Source: Ctenosaura bakeri (Eukaryota > Chordata > Lepidosauria > Squamata > Iguanidae). Taken from it: a stretch of DNA of 64,000 nucleotides. Below the pieces are notes generated by a model. That model was given only the letters and a program-made list of their open reading frames with translations. It did not search any database and had not been told where the DNA came from. A program made the position numbers and the translations under genes. Each line of letters starts with the position of its first letter. Positions within the stretch are counted from its first letter, which is position 1. The stretch lies in the NCBI GenBank assembly GCA_948474755.1, contig CAOLHI010001806.1:1-64000 (forward strand), written 5' to 3'. Shown here in pieces: positions 38,923-49,491 of this stretch.

Positions 38923-39170
38923 GAGCCAGTATGTTGTAGTGGTTTGAGCATTGGATTATGACCCTGGAGATCAGCATTCAATTCCCTGCTCCACCATGGA
39001 AATCCACTGGGTGACCTTGGACAGGACACAGTCTCCCAGCCTCAGAGGAAGGCAAGAGTAAACCCCTTCTGAACAAGTTTTGCCCAGAAAACCCTGTGAT
39101 AGATTCACCTTAGGGTAGCTGTAAGTCAGAAGTGACTTGAAGGTACACAACAACAACAACAAACAACAGC
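38923..39170 (+). mobile_element. tRNA-related squamate SINE
   Basis: A nearly full-length copy of the SINE from GAGCCAGTATGTTG to the CAACAACAACAAACAAC tail, the longest in the window. Confidence 0.88.
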
Positions 39171-40145
39171 AAGGTCAGAACACTCCTAAACACTTATATT
39201 CAGTGGAATCAGAGTAACTCACAGTTCTAACTATGCAGAGTCTGTTGCTTCTTAACTCAACCCATTGATGTACAGGTACTTAGTGACTTGTGCAGAAATA
39301 ATCAAAAATATCTGATGGCTCTCTGTAGCCCCCAGCAGTGAAACTGCCTTCTTTCTGTCATTATATTGCACTGGACCAGATGGTGTTTGAATTAGTATTT
39401 TCATGTATCTCATGGTTCTGCTGTGCTTAGTGGGGAAGCAACAGGCTGCACCCAAGCTGTGGGACTGCCTTCTGAGGAAAGTTAGCCTGGCCTCCTTCTT
39501 TTCTTTCTGCTGCCATGACATTTTTATTCAGAGCTTGGAAATGATATAGAATTTTAGAAATATCATGTTACTTGCCGTGAGATATTTTGGTAACTAGAAC
39601 AATGTTATTTTTTGCCATAATAGCTGTGACTATAATTGATGATTTTTGATTGCTATTCATTACATTCAGTCTTGATCTGAGATATTGAAAGGGGAGGAGG
39701 AAGGGTCATATAGAAGGCTGTGGCATGTTGTGCAGCTAGCAACAAACTGAGAAACCAGCAACAAGAAGACAGGTGGAGGAAGAGACATACTGAGATCATG
39801 AGCTGCACTAGTGGTAGAAGTTACTTGGAAATTTAAGAAAAAATGTTTTTAAGAGTTACTCTCCCTTTTCTGTTTTCCTCCATTCTTCCCAAAGGAAAGA
39901 AGCTAGTGTGCCTACTGTCAAAAATCAGAAAAAGAGATGGAGAAACCACTCAAGACTTCTGTATTTTTAAAGGCAGAAAATTAATAGAAACTGATAACTA
40001 TGCCATGTTAGGGATGAGTAGTCCAACAGTTTACATTATGGATTGTAGTAAATAGTAAAAAGGAATTAGTACTGAGGGGTAATCAAAGTAATTGAGCAAC
40101 TAGTTACCTTAATGAAAATACTTGCTGTGAAAAAGTAACATTCCA

Positions 40146-40366
40146 AGCTCAGTGGTTTGAGTGTTGGACTATGACTCTGAAGACCAATCCCTGCTTGTCC
40201 AGGAAATCCCACTGAGTGACCGTGGGCAAGTCACACTCTCTCACCCTCGGAGAAGGGCAAAGGCAACCCCCCTCTGAAGAAATCTTGCCATGAAAACCTC
40301 ATGATAGCTTTTCTTTAGGGTGGCTGTAACTTGGAAACAACTTGAAAACACATAGCAACAGCAACC
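40146..40366 (+). mobile_element. tRNA-related squamate SINE, 5'-truncated
   Basis: The copy starts within the head (AGTGGTTTGAGTGTTGGAC) and runs to a decayed AGCAACAGCAAC tail. Confidence 0.8.
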
Positions 40367-41106
40367 TGCACTTTTTAATCACAATATTTTCAAAATTGCC
40401 TTTACTTGTGTGACAATATTATAATTCATTTGGGTTTAAGTTCTTGTGTTTGTTAATTGTACATGTTATCAGTCTAGTGAACTGTCTTAAGCCTAATATT
40501 GGGAGAAAAGTGTTATGTAAATCAGTAATAATAGTCCAGCATCAAAAGCCAACTCTAGAAGGTTTCCTAGTTCCCTGGAGCAGGTTTTTATGATGCAGAA
40601 TTGCAGAAGGAACGATATTCCCATCCCATTTCTTCAATGGAGCCATACCTTTGGATACTGCACTGATCTCATTGGGGAAATAATTCTGTGAAGTGACTAC
40701 AAAGAAGAAGGCCATCATCTGTGCCTCCTCAAGACATGGTAAGTAAACAGGGCCTCCCTCTCAAAGCATAAGGACCAGGGAAGGCAGTTTAAGATGACCT
40801 GCATCAATATCTGTCTGTCTATTGTGATTATATGCCAAAATGACACTCCCTTTCATCTTCTTCCTCGCTCTGATAATGTTGAGGTATGCTCATTCTATGG
40901 TGTAATCTAAGTATATTACCAACAAAAGCAGGAAAGAGAATTTTGGTTTCTAATTGAAAGCACTGAACCAAAGATCCTTTTGAATGGAATTGGAGGTGAT
41001 CTGCAGTGATCCTGGTGACTGTCTAATCACAGTTGCTTCTGAAACAGGACACTACTGCCTTCTATGCTAACCTCAGGGACATGGATTCAAGACTTTGGGT
41101 TTGTTT

Positions 41107-41288
41107 TCGTTCAAGGGTAGAACCGTAGTTCAGTGGTAGAGCACATACTTTGCAGCCAAAAGCTCCCAGTTTCAGTAGCTGGCATTTATTACCACACAGG
41201 GTGCAGAAGAATGCCTCTCTCAAATTCCAGAGAGCTAATGTTAGGCAAATTAATATTGAGTTAGATGGGCCAGTCTTCTGGCTTTGCA
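41107..41288 (+). mobile_element. tRNA-derived SINE with intact-looking A box
   Basis: TAGTTCAGTGGTAGAGCACA is an A-box-bearing tRNA 5' half. A degraded B box (GTTTCAGTAGC) follows, then a body ending GGGCCAGTCTTCTGGCTTTG, as in an old amniote tRNA-headed SINE. The cloverleaf 3' half is decayed, so it is not a tRNA gene. Confidence 0.6.
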
Positions 41289-41776
41289 TAAGGCAATTAT
41301 CTCTATTTTTTATTCAAAGTTAGTTGGCTAAATTACATTCGTTCTGTCTTTCAGGCTTTTGTCTATCACTTTATGGATGTGATGTTCCATAGTCAGTATG
41401 AGTGTGTCCTATAGTTTACTGCTTGGGGCGAGGGTAGGAAAGGTGTTACATAGAATATGTATTTTCAGCTTGATAAATTTGAGTGATATGCTTATTCTGC
41501 ACAGCAGGGGCAAAATATTCTATTATCAGAGTCCCACATCACTGGGGAAGGCCATACATTCCCTCTGTAGCTATATCTCAAACTATAGAACAGGTCCCTA
41601 AGGAGAGCTAGCACAGGCAACAGACTCAGACCTGCTCTCTCCCTCTGTGAAGTTAAAATGGTTTTTGAATGAAGCATTACTGTTGATCTAGTCAGGAAAG
41701 TTTGCTTGAGAGAAACAGCCAAGGGACTTGTAAAGTGTCTAACAACCATTCAGAATATATATGAGCTCTGTATGAA

Positions 41777-42325
41777 GAGCCAGTGTGGTACAGAGGTTTG
41801 AGTGTTAAGACTATAACTCTGGAGACCAAGGTTTGAATCCCCCACTGAGCCATGGAAACCTACTGATGGCCCTGGGCAAGTCACAGTTCCCTAGCTTCAG
41901 AGGAAGGCAAGGGCAAACCCCCTCTGAACAAATTTTGCCAAGAAAACGACGTTCACCTTAGGACAGAGCTTTCCGAACTTCTCATGTTGGTGACACACTT
42001 TTTAGACATGCATCATTTCGCAACACATAATTTAGTTTTACCAGCAAACCAGAGGTTAAACTAACCCCTTATAAGAGATAAAGACACATACATAAATTGT
42101 AATAACAAAATGTATGGGGATACAACATATCTCATGAAAACCTTTCATACATTTTTAAAAAATATATGATTCATTAATAACATACATTTCCAAGATTGTA
42201 GGCAACACACCTACACACTTCAAGCAACACATTAATGTGTCACAGCACACTCTTTGGAAAGCCCTGCCTTAGGGTATACATAATAAGACTGACTTGAACA
42301 ACAACAGCAGCAGCAGCAACAACAA
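41777..42325 (+). mobile_element. tRNA-related squamate SINE interrupted by a hAT element
   Basis: The SINE head and body occupy 41777-41963 and its tail 42267-42325, ending in CAACAACAGCAGCAGCAGC. The conserved CCTTAGGG of the SINE is duplicated around a 303-bp hAT insertion. Confidence 0.85.
41964..42266 (+). mobile_element. Non-autonomous hAT transposon nested in a SINE
   Basis: The 303-bp element begins CAGAGCTTTCCGAACTTCTC and ends TTTGGAAAGCCCTG, giving inverted ends, and is flanked by CCTTAGGA and CCTTAGGG (one mismatch in 8 bp). It has no coding capacity. The ends recall the OC1 (OposCharlie-like) group of horizontally spread hAT elements, but this is from memory only. Confidence 0.75.
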
Positions 42326-42490
42326 GCTGTGGACCTTATCTGGCTAGGAAGGAGCTAGGGCTGGAAGCCATAGGAGTGATTGGAATACCTTTCCATAACT
42401 GTGTAGTTACCTAGACTTAAACTCAGCTGCAAACAGAGGGCTATAAATAGATGCTTGAAGCGTATGGTTAAACATGTCACATAGACCTGG

Positions 42491-42796
42491 TGTCAGGAAC
42501 AGATTCACCCTCAAACGTAGCAATAAACTTTAGTAGAAGATTTATTGAAACATAGTGAATGATGCTGTCTATCAGACGTTAAAGCTCGAGAATGGAATGC
42601 TTTCCCCCCGCCTTACACTTAAACAGCAAGTTTCTCCTGAGATAGTTGTAAAAGGACGAACGTCATCATGCCAAATGGTTCCTTTGAAATTCCAGCCGGA
42701 AGGAATGGTTGGCACCTGGGAAAGTTAACAGCCTACTATCACTATTTCCCCAGGCTACTGCTATCCTAAAACAACAAACATGGAGGACTCCTGACA
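42491..42796 (-). repeat. 3' LTR of the sushi-type element
   Basis: This 306-bp copy matches the 5' LTR at 305 positions. Its poly(A) signal is at 42546-42541 on the sense strand. It is preceded on the sense strand by an A run and the purine-rich stretch AGTGGGGCAGGA, the probable polypurine tract for plus-strand priming (about 42797-42808). Confidence 0.93.
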
Positions 42797-42909
42797 TCCT
42801 GCCCCACTTTTTTTTTTAAAAAAAAAATTCATATACATATAGATACGCAAAACAAGTAAAATATTACAGAACAACAGAAATACAAGAAACCCATGCAGTA
42901 ATAACAAAG

Positions 42910-43300
42910 TCAATCGGGGCGTTGAGGAACATCAGTCGGCGAAGAATCCAGCGAAGGGGCTCTCTTCAGCAAACTGGAATGAAAGACAGGATGAATTGCC
43001 TTGAGGGAAGAAGGGAGATCCAGTTCAAAAGAAACATCGTTAATAGCTCTTTTCACAGGAAAAGGACCGAGAAATCGAGGGGAAAGTTTTTTAGAAGGAG
43101 AAGTAGACGAAATGTGCTTAGAGGAAAGAAAGACCAGATCCCCGGGTTTGTAAGAGGGGTTAGGCTGCCGTTTGCGGTCGGCAAAGCGTTTGTGAGAAGC
43201 TTTTGCAGACGCTATAGCATCCGAAATGGATTGCCAAATGCCCGAAAATTTAGAGACCCAAGCAGAAACAGAAGGAGGAGCAGAGGAAGGGAGGGTGAGG
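42910..43300 (-). pseudogene. pol: Integrase C-terminus without chromodomain
   Basis: Past the last frame change the integrase resumes in the frame that stops at the TGA at 42912-42910. It contains a basic linker (RKRQPNPSYKPGD) and a GPY/F-type module (PRFLGPFPV), then ends about 20 residues after an HPVFH motif. Vertebrate sushi elements usually carry a chromodomain after this point, which steers integration by reading histone marks. Only about 110 bp lie between the stop and the 3' LTR, so no chromodomain fits. Confidence 0.8.
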
Positions 43301-44225
43301 GGGGGAAAGGAGAAGGAAGAAAGCCGTAAACTATTTCAAACGGGGGTTTCCCAGTAGAAGCATGAACAGCATGGTTTACAGCAAACTCAGCAAACGGGAG
43401 AAGCGAAACCCAATCGTTCTGGTTTTCAGAAACAAAGCACCTAAGAAATTGTTCAAGAGATTTGTTAGCACGCTCAGATTGGCCATCTGTTTGGGGGTGA
43501 TAAGCACTGCTGAGTTTCTGAGTGATTCCCAGGGTTTTCAAGAGGCAGGTCCAAAACTTGGAAGTGAAAATTGGATCCCTGTCCGAAATGATCACCGAAG
43601 GTAGTCCGTGAAGTTTCCATACATGATGAACGAATAGGTCAGCAAGTCGTTCAGCATTGGGTACTTTCTTTAGAGGAACAAAATGACATTGCTTGGAAAA
43701 GTGATCAGTAACAACCCAAATAACATGAAAGCCATGTGAAGAGGGGAGAGAGACGATAAAATCCCATGCGATAACCGACCAGGGGCTACAAGGAGCAGGC
43801 AGAGGTTGTAGGAGCCCTTGAGGCTTAGATGTGGGCGATTTAGAAACGTTGCAAGTAGCACACTGTTTAATGTAAGTTTGCACGGAGGAGTTTAGTCCAG
43901 GCCACCAAAAAAGGCGGCGAATCGCATGCAATGTCTTCAAAAACCCAAAATGTCCAGCAGGTTTGGAATCGTGATGACGATGAAGTACATGCTCACGGGC
44001 AGCAGGGGGGACGTAGACCTTGGTGCCATAGAAAGGGAGATTGTCAACCCACTCAATTTTGTCCTTATTTGCCGGGAGCCATGAGTCGGCATGCGCTGCA
44101 TGAACGATAGCATCGCGGAGAGCGGAGTCACAGAGGGAGGAGGCAGAAAGCCTTGTTTTTGCTAATGTGCGAGTAGTTACTTGAGAAGCCAGGGAGGAGG
44201 CAGGAAATAAGGCTTTGGAGGGGGG
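43212..44225 (-). pseudogene. pol: Integrase core of the sushi-type element (broken)
   Basis: The integrase inserts the cDNA into the host genome. The open frame extends from 44438, but the part before about 44225 overlaps RNase H in another frame and is not real. Counting from 44438, the zinc-binding region has His residues near 150-155 and the pair C193-x2-C196. The catalytic triad is D226, D286 and E322, and the last two are 35 residues apart, the classic D,D-35-E. The sequence loses frame after FEIVYG, at a run of seven G on the + strand (43299-43305), and the rest up to 43212 is spurious. The C-terminal part continues in the frame ending at 42910. Confidence 0.88.
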
Positions 44226-45405
44226 GGGACGTAGCAGAAGGTCCCTCAAAACAGGGAAGGCGAGATAGAGGGTCCGCCAATTGGTTGGAACGGCCAGGTT
44301 TGAAAACAATTTTAAACCGGAACCTCTGGAAAAATTCAGCCCATCTCGCCTGCTTAGGGGAGAGTTTCTTAACCGACTGCAAGGCTTGCAAATTTCTATG
44401 ATCAGTCCAGACTTCAAAGGGGAGTCGGGCCCCTTCAAGTAAATGTCGCCAAGTGGTCAGCGCAAAATGAATAGCCTTGGCTTCTTTCTCCCAAATAGGC
44501 CAATTAGCTTGTTGATGAGAAAATTTCTTTGAAATGAAAGCACAAGGCTTGAGTGCTCCCTCAGAGTCATGTTGCAAAAGAACAGCGGCCATGGCAAAGT
44601 CAGAAGCATCTGTTTGCACAATGAATTGCTTAGCACTGTCGGGGAAAAGTAGCAATGGCTCTGTAGTGAATTTAGATTTCAAATGTTCAAACGCCGACTG
44701 ACATTCAGGGGACCAACGAAGTTTGTGCGACTTACATGTAGATTCGCCTTTAGGTTTCCGTAACAGGTTAGTAAGCGGAAGCGCTATGGCTGCAAAATCC
44801 TCGATAAAGTTCCGGTAAAAGTTTGCAAAGCCAAGAAATTGCTGCAGTTGCTTCAAAGTTTTGGGGACGGGCCATTGCAAAATAGAGTTAATTTTCGAAG
44901 GGTCCATTTTAACTGAACAATCTTGAATCCTATAACCCAAGTAATCAAAGGTTTGGGTGTCAAATTGGCACTTAGACAGATTAACTACGAGGTTATTATC
45001 TATCAGCCGTCGAAGCACTTCCCGAACCAATGATACATGAGATTCCATGGAGTCTGCATAAATTAAAATGTCATCCAAATAAATCAGAACCCCCTGATAC
45101 AATAAGTCGTGGAAAATGGTGTTCAAAAACATCTGAAACACAGATGGTCCAGATTGTAATCCAAAGGGGAGAACCGTCCATTTAAAATTCCCCAGTGGGG
45201 TTGCAAAGGTGGTGAGCCATTCAGAGTCTGGGTCCATCCGAATCCTATGAAATGCTTCTTTAAGATCAAGCTTAGTGAAATATTTTCCTTGAACAAGATG
45301 GTCTAAAACGGTCCGTATCAGGGGAATGGGATAACAATTGGAAGAGATAACCTGGTTAATAGCAGAGTAGTTAACTATCAGCCTCGGATCCGCTCCGGAT
45401 CTTTT
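44128..45405 (-). pseudogene. pol: Reverse transcriptase and RNase H of the sushi-type element (broken)
   Basis: This frame carries most of the polymerase and all of RNase H. It is open from about 45405; the first ATG is at 45237, well inside the domain. Counted from that ATG, the polymerase catalytic YLDD is at residues 53-56, the FGLQSGP motif at about 25-31 and the FLGFANFYRNFI thumb region at 134-145. RNase H has its acidic residues at D210 (in VQTDASD), E252, D279 (in WTDH) and D322. All catalytic residues are present. The frame is lost at a run of nine G on the + strand (44220-44228) at the RNase H-integrase junction. The reading after this point to 44128 is out of frame. Confidence 0.88.
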
Positions 45406-46802
45406 CTCTTTCGGAAGAAGACAGGACTCGCCGTAGGGGCTGTAGAAGGCTTGATAAAGCCACGAGCCAAATTTTTATTAAGGAACTTTTTGAGGGCAAG
45501 GAGTTCTTGCTGGCTCATGGGGTAGATTTTTGGTTTAGGCAGCGAGGCTCCGTCAATCAATTCCAATTTACAGTCAAATTCAGTGTGGGGGGGCAATTTG
45601 TCAGCCTCCCTCTCATGAAAGGCCTTCTGTAAATCACGGTAGTGCGAAGGAATTTGTTGCAATTCTTCATGGCCAATAGAGAAGCTTGCCTCGGAAGAGG
45701 ATAGAGTGCCAGCGGTCCAGTCTATTTGGGGATTATATTTACGGAGCCAGTCGATTCCCAAGACCAATTCGAACTGCACCGCCTTGGGAACTAGGAACCG
45801 CATGCTATAATTATTTTGGTCCATTTGAAATGAGATGGGCATGGTGATTTCGCTTATTGCTCCTCCAGTCATTGAGGTCCCATCCATTTGAGTTAACTTG
45901 ATGGGGCGTTCCAAAGGCTCATATAGAGTTTTAAGGGTCTTGGCCAATTTGGGGTGTAACAAACTTCTGGAGCAGCCAGAGTCAATTAGTGCCCTATGTA
46001 CATGCAAGGTCCCATCTCCGCCAGTAATTGTAACCGTGGTATAGAAATGGGGAATTTTAGGAGTACTTACAGCTGTTCCCGCTGCTTTCAAACCGCCACC
46101 GTCGGGTTCAGAATCCCCATCTGTGTCTGAGGAATACGAAGAAGAGGTTTCACCGTCGGGAGCGGAGTCTCCTGTCGCTGCTGCAGGGTCCTTATGAGTG
46201 CGTCTGAGCGGTTGTTTGATGGCCGTTGTCTGACGTGTAGATTCTTTATTCCTGGGGTCTGCTCGTGCTCCTTTAGTCCCCACCGTGACTTGGTTACTGG
46301 TGCAGTTGTTGGCAAGGTGACCCGGTTTCCCACAGGTGAAACACATGCCCAAACGGAGGCGTTTGTTTCGTTCCTCAACATTGAGGAAGGTGGGACGGCG
46401 AGGTTGTCGTTTTGTTAAGTCTTGTCGTTGTCGGTTCAACTGAACAGTGTGGGTTATACCCTCCACTTCAGTAGCTAGTCTGATCCAACCTAGCAGGGTT
46501 TGTGGGTTGGCCTGCATTAGGCACCCGTGTAAGATATCAGGATCTAGTCCATCTTTGTATAACTCGATAAGAATCTCATCATTCCACTGCACTTTGGTGG
46601 CCAGGTTTCTAAATTCACGCGAATATGTTCCCACGTCGTTCCTGCCTTGTTTCATTTGTTTTAGTTGATATTTAGTTTTTTCTAGTAGATGGGGGTCTTC
46701 AAACCGTTCACGCAAATGGTTCATGAAGAGCTGCAGATTTTCGGTTTCGGGGGCGCGGGTGTCATATAGGTTCGCTACCCAGTCAGCTGCCAGTCCTTTC
46801 AT
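45378..46802 (-). pseudogene. gag-pol: gag C-terminus, protease and start of reverse transcriptase (broken)
   Basis: This 474-codon frame continues the capsid (about residues 1-130) and then has one zinc knuckle C-x2-C-x4-H-x4-C at residues 154-167, which binds the genomic RNA. An acidic Ser-rich linker follows. The aspartic protease has its catalytic DSG at 274-276 and the partner motif LGIDWL at 348-353. From about residue 385 the sequence is the N-terminus of reverse transcriptase, ending in the fingers after the ASPVFF strand. Gag and pol are fused without a frame change here, unlike elements with a gag-pol shift. The frame ends at 45378 because of an indel near 45385-45410; the reverse transcriptase continues at once in another frame. 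Confidence 0.88.
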
Positions 46803-47386
46803 TCTCTGGCTGAGGATCTAATTCGGGCTGCATCATCCCGAAAGAGGTGGCCATGATCGACCATGAAATTATTTGCCATAGTCATAAAGAAAGAGAGTTT
46901 CTCACCCTTCCCGTTGAAGGACGCTTTCAGGTCTCCCACGTTTCTGAGTAGCGGTGGCGCTGGAGCTTGCCCTGCTGGTTGCTGGGGCGGACCAGGGGTG
47001 CCTGCCGCTGGCACAGCCGCTCGTGGTTCGCGTGCTGGTGTTCTCAATGTCTGCGAGGGACGGATGCTCATCTCACGTAACATGGTCTTGAGTTCGAGTA
47101 TCTCCTCATCTTTTCTCTCCAGTTCTGTTTCCATTCGTGCCATTTCTGCCAGAAAGGAAAGGTCTTTGGCTGATGTGTCCCATCTAGCAGCCCTTCTGCG
47201 TTGTCTTACCGACATAAGCGGCTTCTCTCCCCAGACCCAGGTTTGGCCGCTTGTGGGGGTTTTCATAGCCTCGCTCAGCGGTAAATTTGCCTTGGTATCC
47301 ATGGACGCTTCGGTCTCTGCAGTTCCATCAGATTCTGCAGATCCTCGTTCTTCTTCAGTAATTAACTGATCCACTACTTGATGCAT
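46799..47386 (-). pseudogene. gag: gag, N-terminal part (broken)
   Basis: This is the first part of the structural Gag protein of the retrotransposon, which builds the intracellular particle. Translation probably starts at the ATG at 47386, with A at -3; a longer open frame from 47449 would begin inside the LTR. The 195-codon segment has an acidic N-terminus, a charged coiled-coil stretch with repeated EMARMETELERKDEEIL-like heptads, a Pro/Ala-rich linker, and the beginning of the capsid region. It stops at 46799 in the middle of the capsid. The next frame opens at an ATG that overlaps the stop as ATGA. The overlap looks like coupled translation, but it falls inside a domain, so a frame change near 46800-46825 is more likely than a programmed signal. 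Confidence 0.8.
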
Positions 47387-47402
47387 TTTAGGAAAAAAAA
47401 AG

Positions 47403-47415
47403 ATTCTCGAGCTTT
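47403..47415 (-). promoter_or_regulatory. Self-primer binding site
   Basis: One base inside the 5' LTR, the sense strand reads AAAGCTCGAGAAT. This is the exact reverse complement of ATTCTCGAGCTTT at the predicted start of R in the same LTR (47519-47507). Elements of the Tf1/sushi group prime reverse transcription with the folded-back 5' end of their own RNA instead of a tRNA, and this is the pairing they need. No tRNA-like TGG start is visible. Confidence 0.75.
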
Positions 47416-47416
47416 C

Positions 47417-47722
47417 TGTCAGGAACAGATTCACCCTCAAACGTAGCAATAAACTTTAGTAGAAGATTTATTGAAACATAGTGAATGATACTGTCTATCA
47501 GACGTTAAAGCTCGAGAATGGAATGCTTTCCCCCCGCCTTACACTTAAACAGCAAGTTTCTCCTGAGATAGTTGTAAAAGGACGAACGTCATCATGCCAA
47601 ATGGTTCCTTTGAAATTCCAGCCGGAAGGAATGGTTGGCACCTGGGAAAGTTAACAGCCTACTATCACTATTTCCCCAGGCTACTGCTATCCTAAAACAA
47701 CAAACATGGAGGACTCCTGACA
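47417..47722 (-). repeat. 5' LTR of the sushi-type element
   Basis: This 306-bp LTR has 8-bp terminal inverted repeats TGTCAGGA and TCCTGACA. On the sense strand a TATA-like TTTAAG (47549-47544) lies about 25 nt before ATTCTCGAGCTTT (47519-47507), the likely RNA 5' end, and an AATAAA poly(A) signal follows at 47472-47467. That gives U3 of about 200 nt and a short R. It differs from the other LTR at one base (A here, G there, in the GATACTGTC context, + strand). Confidence 0.93.
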
Positions 47723-49089
47723 CCTGGTTTGCAGTTCCAGTTTATAGAACAAGACAGGAGTCCTCCTTTGAAAGTAATGCTGTTCTTTTCTTGACAAGAA
47801 TGCTCACAGTACAGTCATAGTGGAAGGAGCTGTGCAGAAGTGATCATACAACGTCTGCCTGCATAATTCTTGAGAGCAACAAGACAGAATTCTCCGCAAA
47901 TCTGGATTATTATTGCATGTGAATATTCTACTGTGCCCTGTGCCTAAATCCATAGGGTACTTACCGTGCACCTGTATTTTTATATTTGCAATTAATGTAA
48001 TAATTAATTGCAATAATTAATCAGTGCCTTCAGTCTTCATTAGGCTAACCTTTCTTTATTTGTCAAGGTAACGACTTTATTCTGTTGGTCTAATTGATCT
48101 GGCTAATTTTTCAATGACACGTATATAGCTGTTATTAACTAAAGTGTCTAAATGCCTTCAGTCTTTAGTGCCTATCTAATCACAGCTGCTTTCAAAGTAG
48201 GACAATGCTGTCTTCCATATTCTAAGTAACTAAATACAGGAATTCATTTAGTTGTTGAAGGTTACACAGGCACTGTGTGACCAGCTTTCCTGCTAAACAA
48301 GATCTCATTTCTCCAAAAACCTGTACCAGCCTCTCTTAACAACAGCTTGGTCACTTGTGTCATCCTGTGAACTAATAACTTTTTTATTACATATTTGATG
48401 CAGGGGATAATAGAACACTTTGTTAAATACCTGTCCGAGTCCACTTGGTTGTCCGTAAGTTTTTTTTAAAAAAGTCTTTAACAAGCTGTGATCCCTCTAA
48501 AACAGGGATAGATAACATGCAAGTTACCTATCTTGTGTCCTGTTGAATTTTGCCAGAGTGATGGAAGGCAACTGTATATCAAGAAGCCTCCATGTTTCAG
48601 TGATAGATGTTCGTGGTAGCGGGTATCAGCTGTGATGGGATCTAGGAGTTCAAATATTGCCCCATTGGACACATTAAATTTGCCCACTTCTTCCGATTAC
48701 TGATACTTCTGATTACTGATTTTTTACTTTTACTGTCTATGTTCTCAGGCTTTTAAATAAATCTTTAATGTGTATGCATTTTAAAGCCTCAAGAACTAGA
48801 CCAATAAGAAAACAGAAACATGCTTTCATCCCATTATTTATAAATCAGGTTTTATTTAAGTCAGTTCCATAATCTAGATTATGGTTTACAGAAATGTCAA
48901 CATCCAGAAATTCTCAGTTTATCCAAATTACTTGCAATTATAGTTGTGTTTTCTCAAATTGATAAGTGTGGGGAATCTCCTAACCAGCATGGAAGATTCC
49001 TGGAGCTGTAATATTTAGCTCTATTAAAATTCAGTATGATCAAGCAGGCTTCACTGTTTTAGTTTATCTGCTTCAAGGATCGTATGTGG

Positions 49090-49451
49090 ATATAAGGAAG
49101 AGCCCTTACAGGATTCGGTCATGTTTGGTGAGGGCATAGGAGAGGGCCTTGTCAGTGGGTGCTCCTAGGGAGTGGAATTCCCTCCCATAGGAGGCTAAGC
49201 TTCCCTCATCTCTGCTGAACTTCTACCAGCAGACAATGACTGTTTTATTCAGGCAAGCCTTTAACTAGTAACTGGTTGCTATAATGGGTTTGTGTGCTGT
49301 GTTTTAAATGCCTTCATGCTGATTTAAATTAGTAGTGTTGTAATAGGATACCTTATTCAATTGTTTTACTGTTTTTATTATAAAATTTCCTATATTCTGT
49401 TGTAACTTTTGTCGATTGCTTTGGGTCCCATATTGGGAGAATGGCAGAATA

Positions 49452-49487
<36 letters not shown>

Positions 49488-49491
49488 ATAG
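49090..49491 (+). mobile_element. L2-like LINE 3' end with (AAAT)n tail
   Basis: A decayed ORF2 C-terminus (GTGGAATTCCCTCC context) is followed by a 3' UTR ending TTGGGTCCCATATTGGGAGAA and an AAAT tail at 49453-49490. Related ends recur in the window. Confidence 0.6.
49453..49490 (+). repeat. (TAAA)n tail of the L2-like LINE
   Basis: About nine AAAT-type units directly follow the LINE 3' end, the normal tail of this LINE group. Confidence 0.93.

Larger units (their letters stand above)
42491..47722 (-). mobile_element. Full-length Ty3/gypsy (Tf1/sushi-type) LTR retrotransposon
   Basis: A 5232-bp element has two 306-bp LTRs, an internal gag-pol region on the minus strand, and a 5-bp target duplication CCTGG at 42486-42490 and 47723-47727. 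On the sense strand the order is LTR, self-complementary primer-binding site, gag with one CCHC knuckle, protease, reverse transcriptase, RNase H, integrase with a GPY/F-type C-terminus, purine-rich tract, LTR. The integrase-last order defines Metaviridae, and the RT and integrase sequences resemble vertebrate sushi elements. No env and no chromodomain are present. The reading frame changes four times (about 46800-46825, 45385-45410, 44220-44228 and 43299-43305). Only one base differs between the LTRs, so the insertion is very recent. The breaks are either post-insertion damage, inherited defects of a mobilised copy, or sequencing errors in G runs. Confidence 0.95.

Noticed and set aside
41107..41180. 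Possible tRNA gene
   Set aside because: An A box is present but the B box and the 3' half of the cloverleaf are degraded and a SINE body follows.
42922..43329. 135-codon Arg-rich ORF on the + strand
   Set aside because: It is the antisense shadow of the integrase C-terminus of the retrotransposon.
46799..46802. ATGA overlap in gag as a programmed termination-reinitiation signal
   Set aside because: The junction falls inside the capsid domain and three other frame breaks exist, so simple damage or sequence error is more likely.
46863..47369. 168-codon ORF on the + strand
   Set aside because: It is antisense to the N-terminal gag frame.
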